Positions 6,479 through 13,718 of a stretch of DNA of 64,000 bases are shown piece after piece; position 1 is the first letter of the stretch; each line of letters begins with the position of its first letter. Position numbers and translations under genes: made by a program. Below the pieces are notes generated by a model. The model was not told where the DNA came from, made no database searches, and saw nothing but the letters and a program-made list of their open reading frames with translations. Location of the stretch: contig NZ_JADBEG010000001.1 in assembly GCF_014873755.1 (NCBI RefSeq), positions 8,592,501-8,656,500 on the forward strand, given 5' to 3'. The stretch comes from Amycolatopsis lexingtonensis (GTDB taxonomy: Bacteria > Actinomycetota > Actinomycetes > Mycobacteriales > Pseudonocardiaceae).

Positions 6479-6873
6479 GGACCTGGGGACTCGGACAGGT
6501 CGGGTGGGCCCGCGGTGGCCGGCGGGACGGGCAGCTTGCCTGCGTAGAGGCCGAGCACTTCGGCCAGTGCCACGAGCAGCCGGGCGACTTCCTGCAGGTC
6601 GGGACCGCTGAGCGCTTCGGCCTCCAGCTGCGCGGCAACCCGCAGCAGCTCACGGCCAGTGGTCCGGACCCGATCAGCCAGTGTGACTGGGCCGTTCGGC
6701 TCCTGCTCGTCGGCGTGAGCAATCAAGAGGCTGGCTAGGCCCACAAGCAGCCCGGCGAATTCACGCTGTTTTTCAGCGGCCATCGCTTCGGTCAGAAGTT
6801 CGGTGGAGATACGCGGCATGTGCTTGTTGACGGCGGCGAGCGCGCGAACGAGATCGCCGGTCTCGCGTTTCAC
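6475..6873 (-). CDS. Unknown helical protein, 132 aa
   Basis: The ATG at 6873 overlaps the upstream stop and its own stop overlaps the next start, so it is tightly coupled on both sides. The product is soluble and helical with Leu/Ala-rich heptad-like stretches (for example AGLLVGLASLLIAHADE and VARLLVALAEVLGLYAGKL) and a Pro-rich tail. I do not recognise a family. It probably works with its overlapping neighbours. Confidence 0.65.
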   Translation of the reverse strand: MKRETGDLVRALAAVNKHMPRISTELLTEAMAAEKQREFAGLLVGLASLLIAHADEQEPNGPVTLADRVRTTGRELLRVAAQLEAEALSGPDLQEVARLLVALAEVLGLYAGKLPVPPATAGPPDLSESPGP

Positions 6874-7289
6874 GTCACCGCCTCCGCCAGCTCGTCTGAG
6901 AGCACTTGCAGCTGGGCGCCGGTTCGCCGGATGGCGGCTTGCTTCACCAGCGCGGCTCCGATGTGGAGTGAGAGGTCACCCGGCTCGACCAGCAGCACGG
7001 CCGCTCGGGGGTAGACCGGCAGCGCGTCCACCAGGCCGGTGAAGCCGGGCTCGATGACTTCGTCCGGTCCGCTGGCAGCGTCCACGAACATCGCGCCGAA
7101 GATCCAGCCCTCGGTGTAGCACCAAAGCTCGAGGAGTGCGGCGCACGCCTGAGTGGCTTGCCGGTCATTCCCAGGCGCGGTCACGTAGCCATAGGCCACG
7201 AGGGGGTTTACGGCCGGCGCCGCTGTGAAGGGCCTTGTGAGCAGTGCATCCGCCATCGCGTCGAGGCGGGGTGGCATGTCGGGGTGCAC
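6870..7289 (-). CDS. Unknown protein, 139 aa
   Basis: The GTG at 7289 (VHPDMPPRL) shares its first base with the stop of the upstream gene (TAGTG); the ATG at 7277 is an alternative start. The protein is moderately hydrophobic, with a central stretch around LLELWCYTEGWIFGAMFVD and an Ala-rich C-terminus, and has no motif I can name. Similar small proteins are often found next to XRE-TPR regulators in Streptomyces and relatives. Role unknown. Confidence 0.65.
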   Translation of the reverse strand: MHPDMPPRLDAMADALLTRPFTAAPAVNPLVAYGYVTAPGNDRQATQACAALLELWCYTEGWIFGAMFVDAASGPDEVIEPGFTGLVDALPVYPRAAVLLVEPGDLSLHIGAALVKQAAIRRTGAQLQVLSDELAEAVT

Positions 7290-7534
7290 TAGAACCCCTC
7301 CCGCAGCCGATACGCCTGCAGTGCCGACGGGCACGGCCAAGCCTCCTCGCACCACAAGCAGCCGCTTACGCCCGGCTCGTGGATGAGCAGCGTCAGCGTG
7401 ATGAGCGAGTACAGCTGGGCCGGTTCCGGCAGTCGGGCTTCGGTGACAGGAGCCAGTGCCTGGCCGCGCTGCCAGCACCGAGGTACCAGCGTCAGCGGTC
7501 GCCTCCGGTGGTGGTGGGTTACGCGAGCCGCCAT
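7289..7534 (-). CDS. Small Cys/Trp-rich conserved protein, 81 aa
   Basis: The ATG at 7534 has AGGGACGAC upstream. The C-terminal half contains a C-L-W-C...W-P-C pattern (residues about 60-69) that could bind zinc or form a compact fold; the N-terminal part has an HHHRRR run. Proteins of this size with a C..C....WPC ending are frequently encoded divergently from XRE regulators in actinomycetes, which fits the position here. It begins the leftward coupled operon. Function unknown. Confidence 0.65.
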   Translation of the reverse strand: MAARVTHHHRRRPLTLVPRCWQRGQALAPVTEARLPEPAQLYSLITLTLLIHEPGVSGCLWCEEAWPCPSALQAYRLREGF

Positions 7535-7667
7535 GTCGTCCCTGCTTCCTTGTGGGGTCTGGGAGCACCCCGGCGACCAGGACCCGTGTCGGAACGGGCA
7601 TGGAGGACATGACCCGTGGACGGTTCAACCGATCGCCGGGGTGCCGAAATGACCATGGAGCGGCCGC

Positions 7668-7683
7668 CCCTGGTCCACCAGGG
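7668..7683. promoter_or_regulatory. Palindrome in the divergent region, possible XRE operator
   Basis: CCCTGGT (7668-7674) and ACCAGGG (7677-7683) form a perfect inverted repeat with a two-base spacer. It lies between the leftward operon start (7534) and the XRE start (7768), the natural place for an autoregulatory site. Binding is inferred only from position and symmetry. Confidence 0.35.
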
Positions 7684-7767
7684 CGCAAAATCGACACGTT
7701 TCTTGCATCCGGCCGTCTGACCTGCGGTAATGTGACGATCTCGCACTGTCACCGAGGGGAGACGATC

Positions 7768-9222
7768 ATGGGTGGCCGACGCATCGGGCTGGCACGGGCC
7801 CGCAAAGCGGCGGGCTACACCCAGGAGTCACTGGCCTACACGCTCGACGTCGATCCCGCCACGGTGAACCGGTGGGAGCGCGGAGCCACGGAGCCGCTCG
7901 TGTACAAGCGGCCGAAGCTGGCCAAGCTGCTGCACGTCACTCGTGAGCAACTGGAAGTCCTGCTGGCGGAGGGCACCGAGGCAAGTCCCACGCAGCCGGC
8001 GATTGCCGCTGAGCGCGGTGATCAGGAGCCGGACGAACGGGACGAGACGAGGAGGATGCCGCGCGGCGGCTTGCTTCTCCCGGTTAGGGTGAATGGACGG
8101 CCCGTACTGGTGCCGCTGGATGGGGCTACCGTCGCCGTCAGCGAGCTAGGGTCGCTTCTGCCGCCTGCTCTCGTCGTCGGTGACGAGGCCAACCTTCCAG
8201 CGGTTCAAGCCGCGGAATGGGACGCCATGAGTCCACTCAACCGCCGTTCGCTGCTCAAGCACGGCTTAGCAGCGACGGCTTTTCCCGCCCTCGGCCTTGA
8301 CGAACTCGGGCGCGTCGCTGAGGCCATGGCCGACGCGCGTCGCTACTTCGACGGCCCGGTGCTCGACTACTTCACCCGCCAGCTGGCCGCCTGCAAGGCC
8401 GACGACGGCACGCTCGGCCCGGCAAAGACCTTGCCGCTCGTCCTCGGCGTGGTGGGCGCAATCGAGGAGCACGCCCGCGACGTCAAGCCGAGCATTCGGC
8501 GCGACCTGCTCAGGCTTGGAGCCGAAAGTGCCGAGTTCGCGGGCTGGCTCTACCGCGACGTGCGCGATTTCGGCCGAACGCTGTACTGGTACGACCGGGC
8601 CATGGAGTGGGCACAGGAAGCCGGTGACACCGCCATGCAGGGCTACGTCCTGCTCAAGAAGGCCCAACTGGCCTTTGACCAGCGCGAACCGCAGCGGATG
8701 CAGACGCTGGCGCAAGCGGTGCAGCACGGGCCGTGGTCCCTGCCGAACCGGGTCCAAGCCGAGTCGGTGCAGCAGGAAGCGCGGGCCGAAGTCATGCTTG
8801 GGGCGACCGCCGACGCCGTGGCGCCGAAGATCGACCGAGCTCGTCAGCTGCTGGGCGCTCGCGACGACGGGGCGTCGACGTTGGGAACGCACTACAACGA
8901 CACGTTGCTGACCATGCAGACCGCGATCTGCTACACCGAGGCCGGGGCACCGCGGCGGGCGGTGGAGCTGTACGACGAATCGTTGATGGAAGACCGGTTC
9001 TCGCCGCGTGACTACGGGTTCTTTCTGTCGTTGCGGGCCGGTTCACTGGCGCTGGCTGGTGAGCCGGACGAGGCCGCCCGGACCGGCGTCGAGTCGGCCG
9101 CTCGGGCCGACAGCACCAGCTCCCGGCGCACGAAACAGGAGCTGATCCGCGTGCTCGAATACCTCCGACCCTGGACGAACCGGCCAGCCGTGACGCAGCT
9201 GCGCGAGGCCGTCACAGCCTAA
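7768..9222 (+). CDS. XRE-family regulator with TPR-like C-terminal domain
   Basis: The start is ATG at 7768 behind GAGGGGAGA; longer upstream extensions lack a binding site. Of 484 residues, about 5-65 form the helix-turn-helix (TQESLAYTLDVDPATVNRWERG is the recognition part). Residues about 75-130 form a linker, and from about 170 the protein is a long helical array with TPR-like pairs (LYWYDRAMEWAQEAGD, RAVELYDESLM). This architecture is that of many actinomycete XRE-TPR regulators that control adjacent small gene sets, including RiPP clusters, sometimes in response to a peptide or small ligand. It is divergent from the operon that ends in the graspetide genes and is the best candidate for its control. 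Confidence 0.85.
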   Translation: MGGRRIGLARARKAAGYTQESLAYTLDVDPATVNRWERGATEPLVYKRPKLAKLLHVTREQLEVLLAEGTEASPTQPAIAAERGDQEPDERDETRRMPRGGLLLPVRVNGRPVLVPLDGATVAVSELGSLLPPALVVGDEANLPAVQAAEWDAMSPLNRRSLLKHGLAATAFPALGLDELGRVAEAMADARRYFDGPVLDYFTRQLAACKADDGTLGPAKTLPLVLGVVGAIEEHARDVKPSIRRDLLRLGAESAEFAGWLYRDVRDFGRTLYWYDRAMEWAQEAGDTAMQGYVLLKKAQLAFDQREPQRMQTLAQAVQHGPWSLPNRVQAESVQQEARAEVMLGATADAVAPKIDRARQLLGARDDGASTLGTHYNDTLLTMQTAICYTEAGAPRRAVELYDESLMEDRFSPRDYGFFLSLRAGSLALAGEPDEAARTGVESAARADSTSSRRTKQELIRVLEYLRPWTNRPAVTQLREAVTA

Positions 9223-9361
9223 GGTTGACATCGCTTACTCCAAACGGGTTAAAGGTTGAAGCTGGCGTAACCACGGCTTGCTGTTTGCCGACCTGGACTG
9301 CATATCGGGCTTCGTCCGAGAGGAGGCGACCATTCGGCGACGTGGCGCCCAGGCTTGTCGC

Positions 9362-9649
9362 CTACAGAAACAAAGCCTTCAAGCCGACGTAGGCTAAGTA
9401 GCGTCGACGCATCTGTTGGTTCTTGTAGAAGATGCGCATATGACTCCAGTCTTTCGCTTTGCGGTGGATTCCGTCATAAGCCTGACGGACCTCGACGGCG
9501 GGTATCTCCATATGCCGAGCTACTTCGTCGAGAGACATTACCGAGTCGCCCGCTGCGTCGTAGCGCAGCATCAGGACCTTCCTCTCAAGCGGCGAAAGGA
9601 GGTGAAAGTAGGACTCTGATGTAAAGATAAGCGCCCGCGCTTTTGCCAT
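9362..9649 (-). CDS. Sigma-70 region 4-like HTH protein, 95 aa
   Basis: From ATG at 9649 (MAKARALIF) the product contains LSPLERKVLMLRYD, a spacer, then LDEVARHMEIPAVEVRQAYDGIHRKAKD, which is the layout of sigma-70 region 4: a conserved L...ER.VL.LRY entry followed by a helix-turn-helix. No region 2 is present, so it cannot be a complete sigma factor. It may be a stand-alone DNA-binding protein or a phage/mobile-element regulator. The C-terminus is basic. The start is uncertain by a few codons because the binding site is weak. It is divergent from the small acidic protein at 9706. Confidence 0.6.
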   Translation of the reverse strand: MAKARALIFTSESYFHLLSPLERKVLMLRYDAAGDSVMSLDEVARHMEIPAVEVRQAYDGIHRKAKDWSHMRIFYKNQQMRRRYLAYVGLKALFL

Positions 9650-9705
9650 GAACCATTCCAACTCTATGCAACCAGTATAGCTACATTGAGTAGATTGGGG
9701 AAATA

Positions 9706-9903
9706 ATGTCCGAAGACCCCGGCGACTCGAACGATATTGAAACTGAGTGGGAGGCGCAGCACCTGGATCAAGACCACGCCCACCTGTCGGCATCCGCCGA
9801 CGACGAGGGCCACATCGATTGGGACCGAGCCACGACGCAGTACCACGGCGACGACAAGCCGGAGACCTCGTCCATCTTCGATCTCCCCGACGACAAAGGC
9901 TGA
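9706..9903 (+). CDS. Small acidic protein, 65 aa
   Basis: The ATG at 9706 has only a weak GGGGAA upstream. The product is very acidic (many Asp and Glu), with a His-containing centre and a DLPDDKG end, and lacks any membrane segment. Small acidic proteins encoded in mobile DNA can be DNA mimics or anti-repressors, but there is no direct evidence here. It is accepted as a gene because of its codon use and its divergent placement against the region-4-like protein. Confidence 0.5.
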   Translation: MSEDPGDSNDIETEWEAQHLDQDHAHLSASADDEGHIDWDRATTQYHGDDKPETSSIFDLPDDKG

Positions 9904-10044
9904 CAGGCGTGCTGGCTGCTGAAATGCAGCCGTTCGTTCTTCGCTACCCCGCGGTCGGAGCGCCAGGGCTCGCCCTCGGTTATACGCGGGGGCGGGCTCT
10001 GGCTGTCACTAGTCGTTCACTGCCATCGAGCTACAGAAACAGCA

Positions 10045-10872
10045 CTACACCGCAGATGGCGTCAGCCAGTCGCGGACGGCGGCGATGACCTCGGCCTGCC
10101 AGGACTGGCTCTGCGGGTCGGCGTACGTCGGGTCGTCGTGAACGGCGATGCCGTGCTGCGCACCCTCGAGCTCAAGTAGCCGGTGCGGGGCCGTCAGCCG
10201 GCGATCTGCGTCCCGGGACGACTCCACCGGGATGAAGGTGTCCCTGGTGCCGTGCACGATGAGCGTGGGCGCCTGGATGTCGGCCAGCGCACCGCGGGCA
10301 TCCAGCCAGAACACCTCATTGAGCAGGGCCCGGCTGAGCTTGAAGCTCGGAGAGTGCGGCAAGAATCCCTGCTCGGCCAGGTCGCGGGCGGCTTCGTCGG
10401 TCAGGTAGTCGTCCTGCCAGAAGTCCTTCTGATCCACGAACCGCTGCTTGTAGTCAAGCAGCGGGTTGAACAGCACCAGCCGCTCGATGTCGGTCGGGCG
10501 CCGGGCTGCGTAGTAGGCGGCCAGACCGCCGGAGAAGCTAGCCGCCACCAGCGACGCCGACGTAAGGCTGGTCTCCTGGCAGAGGTGGGCCCGAGCTGCC
10601 CGGACGGCGTTGAGAACCCCAGCGAGCGACAAGTCCTCCTGACGGCCTTCGCTCTCGCCGTGACCAGGGAGATCGAAGCGGAGCGAGGCTACGCCGCCCT
10701 CGGCCAGGCCGGCGGCCAGCCGGGTGAAGAAGCCCGCCTCGTGGCGCGTGACGCCGCCACCGTGCACGAACACCGCGGCGCGGTGCGGCTGGTCGCCTGG
10801 CTGAACCAGCGTTCCGACCAGGTTGAGGCCGTCTGGAGTGCGGACGGTTGTCTCGATGTTACGTGCGGTCAT
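10045..10872 (-). CDS. Alpha/beta hydrolase
   Basis: The 275-residue protein has the full hydrolase fold: VFVHGGGVTRHE (oxyanion region, about 33-44), LRFDLPGHGES (about 65-75), the nucleophile elbow SFSGG (about 111-115, a Ser at the usual first Gly position), Asp in HGTRDTF and the catalytic His in GAQHGI. The size and motifs fit the esterase/dienelactone-hydrolase-like group; the substrate is unknown. The start is ATG at 10872. A decayed partial copy of its 5' end lies at 13149-13318, so the gene or its ancestor was duplicated within the region. A NUDIX-like remnant abuts its start. Confidence 0.85.
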   Translation of the reverse strand: MTARNIETTVRTPDGLNLVGTLVQPGDQPHRAAVFVHGGGVTRHEAGFFTRLAAGLAEGGVASLRFDLPGHGESEGRQEDLSLAGVLNAVRAARAHLCQETSLTSASLVAASFSGGLAAYYAARRPTDIERLVLFNPLLDYKQRFVDQKDFWQDDYLTDEAARDLAEQGFLPHSPSFKLSRALLNEVFWLDARGALADIQAPTLIVHGTRDTFIPVESSRDADRRLTAPHRLLELEGAQHGIAVHDDPTYADPQSQSWQAEVIAAVRDWLTPSAV

Positions 10873-10879
10873 GCTCCAA

Positions 10880-11010
10880 GCCTACTTTGGCGGCGACATC
10901 CTGACCGCAGAGCAGGCCAACGGGATCCGACCGGCGGCCGACGAAGTGAGTCGCTTCGCGTTCCTGGAGGTCACTACCGCAAAGCAGAGCTTGCAGCCAT
11001 CCGCGGCCTG
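10880..11010 (+). pseudogene. Remnant resembling the C-terminal part of a NUDIX hydrolase
   Basis: Translated on the plus strand, this stretch reads AYFGGDILTAEQANGIRPAADEV and continues RFAFLEV. In many actinomycete NUDIX proteins the segment after the NUDIX box has the pattern of a Gly-Gly pair, a few residues, an EQ...IR..ADE motif and then a hydrophobic FV strand. The NUDIX box itself is absent and the frame continues into sequence with no similarity I recognise, so this looks like a gene fragment. The match is from memory of the family and needs alignment. Confidence 0.4.
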
Positions 11011-11385
11011 GCGGGTGAAGTATCGCTCATGCCAACTCAGTGGGATCAACGCGGCGGGCTTGACTGAGGTAGCCAAACGGTCGGTTAACGTGCGCAAAAG
11101 CGACTTCGACAGCGCTCTCGGCAGCGTAGCCTTCGCAGTGCGCTGCGTGATCAGAGACGGCCTGGCAGAAAAGGTAACGTTGATGTTAGTCTCAGCGACT
11201 TCAACAGTGAAGCATATTATAAAGGCAGTCCAGGAGAGGAGTCCGGCGTAGATGTTCACACGTTTGCGTGATAACGTGTGACTTTAACGCGCAGCGAGGT
11301 CTTGCTGCAGATAGACTCCGCAACCTGTAGGACCTGTGCACAGTTGAATACTTAGAGTAATATATATGCGAAAGGGATTCATTAA
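11011..11385. other. Region without a supported gene
   Basis: Frames of about 125-140 codons exist on both strands here, but neither shows known motifs, a good ribosome binding site or the usual third-position GC bias, so I do not call them. The sequence becomes AT-rich towards 11340-11390. A promoter for the short plus-strand unit ending at 11470 may be present. Confidence 0.35.
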
Positions 11386-11418
11386 ATGAAGAAGTATGGT
11401 GACGAGGGCGGCAACTAG
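11386..11418 (+). other. Ten-codon frame before a strong terminator
   Basis: ATG at 11386, ten bases after AAAGGG, opens the frame MKKYGDEGGN and stops at TAG (11416-11418); a terminator follows at 11433. The peptide recalls the start of DUF397 proteins (KSSYSGDEGGNC...), small proteins paired with XRE regulators, so it may be a stump of such a gene. It may also be a true micro-peptide or simply part of a short RNA. No function is supported. Confidence 0.25.
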
Positions 11419-11432
11419 CTGTTGCTCCTGAT

Positions 11433-11470
11433 GCAGTAGTCTAGGCGAAAGCCGGGACTACTGCATTTTT
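11433..11470 (+). terminator. Rho-independent terminator for a plus-strand transcript
   Basis: GCAGTAGTC (11433-11441) and GACTACTGC (11456-11464) pair perfectly, followed by A and five T on the plus strand. The T-run is on the plus side only, so it should end transcription coming from about 11.3 kb, although the stop codon of the minus-strand membrane gene lies inside the stem. Confidence 0.8.
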
Positions 11471-12327
11471 ATGTACATGCCAACTGTTTTGTTTTCGGGT
11501 ACATTTTTTGCAATGAGGTTAATCTTGCGTTGCCCAACAGTGTTCGTGCCTGGTGTGAGGGTCATGTCGTTGTCTCCGGTTCGGAAGCCGAGTGGCTCGT
11601 AGTGCGCCACTGTGTCTGGCGGCAAAACGACGGTGTAGTCTATCTGGCCGACAATGTTAGCAAAGCAGAGCGAGAATTTCTCGGTCTCTTTATCGCGTAC
11701 CAGTGGGCGGCACTTGGCTGGCCAATGTATCTCGGCAACTATCATGAATTCTTCGCCGACTTTGATGGGCGATGGAAAGTGCACCAGTGTCTCTAGTGCA
11801 TTCTCGTCTCGCCATGCGGTAGTTACATGGTATGGGATACCACCTTCGTCGCCCCTGATCGGCGTTCTTGCCTTCACTTGAATCTTGCGACGCTGACGTA
11901 CAGTCTGGTCTTTTCCTGGACTGGTGCGAAATCGATAAAATCCGAGATCTTGCCCAGTGGCCTTGCCTGAAATGGTCCAATATTCTTTGCAGTCTCCATT
12001 GCTGTCGATAGTTAGGACTTTCTGTACACGCTCCACTGACCAGAATGATGCAGCACGAGCGCTGATTTCTGCCGTGTATCGTGTGATCATCTCATGATCG
12101 CGCTTGCTCTTAACTCGCTGCCTGGTTTGTCCGAACGAAAGGTAAAGAATCGTCAAGATTAGCCACGCCGCACCGACTCCCAGCAGGTACATCGTGAGAA
12201 CAGTGACCTTGAAGAAGGGGCTCAGGATGCCCACAAAGGAGATCAGTGTGAAGACGACGCGCAGCAAACGCGGCCACGACAACTCGCGAAGATAGTCGGC
12301 GATATGCTGCCGTGCCTTGCGGGTCAT
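11458..12327 (-). CDS. Two-span membrane protein with large soluble domain
   Basis: The 289-residue product starts MTRKARQHIADYL. It has two membrane helices (about residues 24-43 and 44-66), then a soluble domain of more than 200 residues rich in beta-strand patterns and charged turns (for example YWTISGKATG, TTAWRDENALETLVHFPSP, GQIDYTVVLPPDT). No catalytic motif is recognised. The long cytoplasmic beta-rich domain on two short helices resembles sensor or effector proteins of island defence systems, but this is only an analogy. Base composition is lower in GC than the core chromosome, in keeping with acquisition by transfer. Confidence 0.7.
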   Translation of the reverse strand: MTRKARQHIADYLRELSWPRLLRVVFTLISFVGILSPFFKVTVLTMYLLGVGAAWLILTILYLSFGQTRQRVKSKRDHEMITRYTAEISARAASFWSVERVQKVLTIDSNGDCKEYWTISGKATGQDLGFYRFRTSPGKDQTVRQRRKIQVKARTPIRGDEGGIPYHVTTAWRDENALETLVHFPSPIKVGEEFMIVAEIHWPAKCRPLVRDKETEKFSLCFANIVGQIDYTVVLPPDTVAHYEPLGFRTGDNDMTLTPGTNTVGQRKINLIAKNVPENKTVGMYIKMQ

Positions 12328-12692
12328 ACTCGGGACCCCTTCCGTTTCCTCCGCATTTTGCGATGAACGTGCCAGGAGGTGTAGCTGTTTTCTGCCTAGA
12401 GTGAGTCGGGGTGCACTGACCGAGTGTTACAGGTCGGTTAGCTGGCCAGGTCAATCTGGCTCGCCGATGCTCATAGGTGTTCGCGGCCAGGCGAGGTGGA
12501 CTGACTTTCCACGAGGTTGACCGCCGCAGGTACAGAGTAGATCTCAGGTCTGTCGATAGGCCGGCTGGGACTCATCTAAGCAAGTCACAACTGCGTGACG
12601 TTCAGTAACAGTCTGATGATCGTCGACGACTGGTGTGGTGGTCGGACACCTTGCCCGACCACCAGCGCATCACTCGCGCAGGAGGCACTGTC
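12328..12692. other. Gene-free divergent region
   Basis: These 365 bases lie between two divergent membrane-protein genes. I see no coding frame with a binding site except the AGGAGG at about 12680-12685 that serves the gene at 12693. Promoters for both directions are expected here; no strong palindrome stands out. Confidence 0.35.
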
Positions 12693-13109
12693 ATGTCCAT
12701 TGCGAACGCTTTCGCCACAACCACGACCTCTGCTCAAGTTACGAGCGGCAACCTCGGGAATGCTGCCCCGGCCGGCACGAAGAGCGTCAGTGACTTCGTT
12801 ACCGTGCAGTCGTTGACCAACTTTGCTGCTATGACGGGTGGTATCGCAGCGGCTTGGGGCGGGGCGCAGAGTCTTTGGGCTCCACTACGAGGTCTATGGT
12901 TCCCCTTCGTACTGTGCGTCCTGTTCGGCACGGTGTCACTGGTGGCTTCTCGGCCTGGAGCGGCAGTCATGGGGACTGATGGTCAAGAGGTGTCTGACCA
13001 GCCGTCGTCATTTGTGCGATGGTTGCAACCGTCATTCATCGCATTGGTCAATACCTTCGTTCTGTATGGAGCCATCTTGGGCACAGGTCTCGCAATCAAG
13101 GCAAGCTGA
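12693..13109 (+). CDS. Membrane protein of unknown role, 138 aa
   Basis: ATG at 12693 follows AGGAGG at good distance, so upstream codons in the same frame are not coding. After a Thr/Ala/Ser-rich N-terminal half of about 50 residues come hydrophobic segments at about 48-60, 68-89 and 111-135, giving two or three membrane spans. No known family. It is isolated between a divergent membrane gene and a pseudogene area. Confidence 0.6.
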   Translation: MSIANAFATTTTSAQVTSGNLGNAAPAGTKSVSDFVTVQSLTNFAAMTGGIAAAWGGAQSLWAPLRGLWFPFVLCVLFGTVSLVASRPGAAVMGTDGQEVSDQPSSFVRWLQPSFIALVNTFVLYGAILGTGLAIKAS

Positions 13110-13148
13110 GGGTCTGAGTGGGGCGGTGAAGTGCGCCGGAGCCGGCGA

Positions 13149-13318
13149 GATTGAAGCGATGCTACGTCACCCTCGGCCGAAGCCCGCCTCATGACGCGTG
13201 ACACCACCGTGCATGAGTACAGCGGCGCGACGGCCCTCGCTGTTTGGCTGGACCAGTGTTCCGCCAGTTTAGGCCGTCGGGCGTGCGGACTGTGGTCTCG
13301 GTGCTACGTGCGGGGCAT
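13149..13318 (-). pseudogene. Decayed 5' fragment of an alpha/beta hydrolase gene
   Basis: Aligned with the start of the intact hydrolase gene (10872 leftwards), this stretch matches over its whole length at roughly three-quarters identity by eye: an ATG at 13318, the GAGAC.AC.GTCCGCAC stretch, a GTGTTCGTGCACGG-like stretch, CA.GAGGCGGGCTTC and GAGGG.G.CGTAGC.TCGCT. It has an early TAG, single-base frameshifts and a deletion of about 20 bases, and it stops abruptly. It is therefore a dead partial copy. Open frames over it in other phases are not real genes. Confidence 0.85.
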
Positions 13319-13495
13319 GGGGTTTAGAGCCTTCCCCGGCGGCAGCCTCGCGTCCGGGCCAACTGTCTGTGAGGCTGTCTTACCACTGAGTCATGCCTAT
13401 GCCGGGGGAACTCTGGGGAGGTGGAACCGGCGAGACGAGATCGTCGCTCGGCTGCGGGCTTTGGCGGGGAGGCCAGCGTGTCCGAAATAGCATAA

Positions 13496-13522
13496 GCCCC
13501 CATCTCGGTCCGAGATGGGGGC
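13496..13522 (-). terminator. Perfect 12-bp hairpin
   Basis: GCCCCCATCTCG and CGAGATGGGGGC flank a GTC loop with no mismatch. It lies leftward of the DUF3825 gene, and on the minus strand it is followed by TTATGCTATTT, so it could end leftward transcription. A T-run is weak in both directions. Confidence 0.55.
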
Positions 13523-13662
13523 GTGTGAGCCGGAAGCTCTGAGTAAGCAACTACATGTAACCGACTGTGGAGCCTGTTCGCGCGAGTACCGGTTAAGGCG
13601 AGTCTTGCTGGTGAATCAACGCTTGCACTATGGCGGTACTGGTTTGTTGCTGCGAATCGAAC

Positions 13663-13682
13663 ATCACTACCGCTGTAGTGAT
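13663..13682 (-). terminator. 8-bp hairpin after the DUF3825 gene
   Basis: ATCACTAC and GTAGTGAT pair perfectly around CGCT, 36 bases beyond the stop of the DUF3825 gene. No strong T-run follows on the minus strand, so this is a possible terminator or 3' stability hairpin. Confidence 0.4.
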
Positions 13683-13718
13683 TGCATTAATTTATCACAT
13701 TTCTATATCGCTGTCAAC

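Noticed and set aside
10823..11251. 142-codon plus-strand frame as a gene
   Set aside because: Only the first part resembles the end of a NUDIX protein, the start lies inside the hydrolase gene and there is no ribosome binding site; I report only a possible relic.
10882..11259. 125-codon minus-strand frame upstream of the hydrolase
   Set aside because: No binding site, no family motif and composition unlike coding sequence of this genome.
13191..13490. 99-codon plus-strand frame
   Set aside because: It lies over the dead hydrolase fragment, where the minus strand has homology; the frame is accidental.
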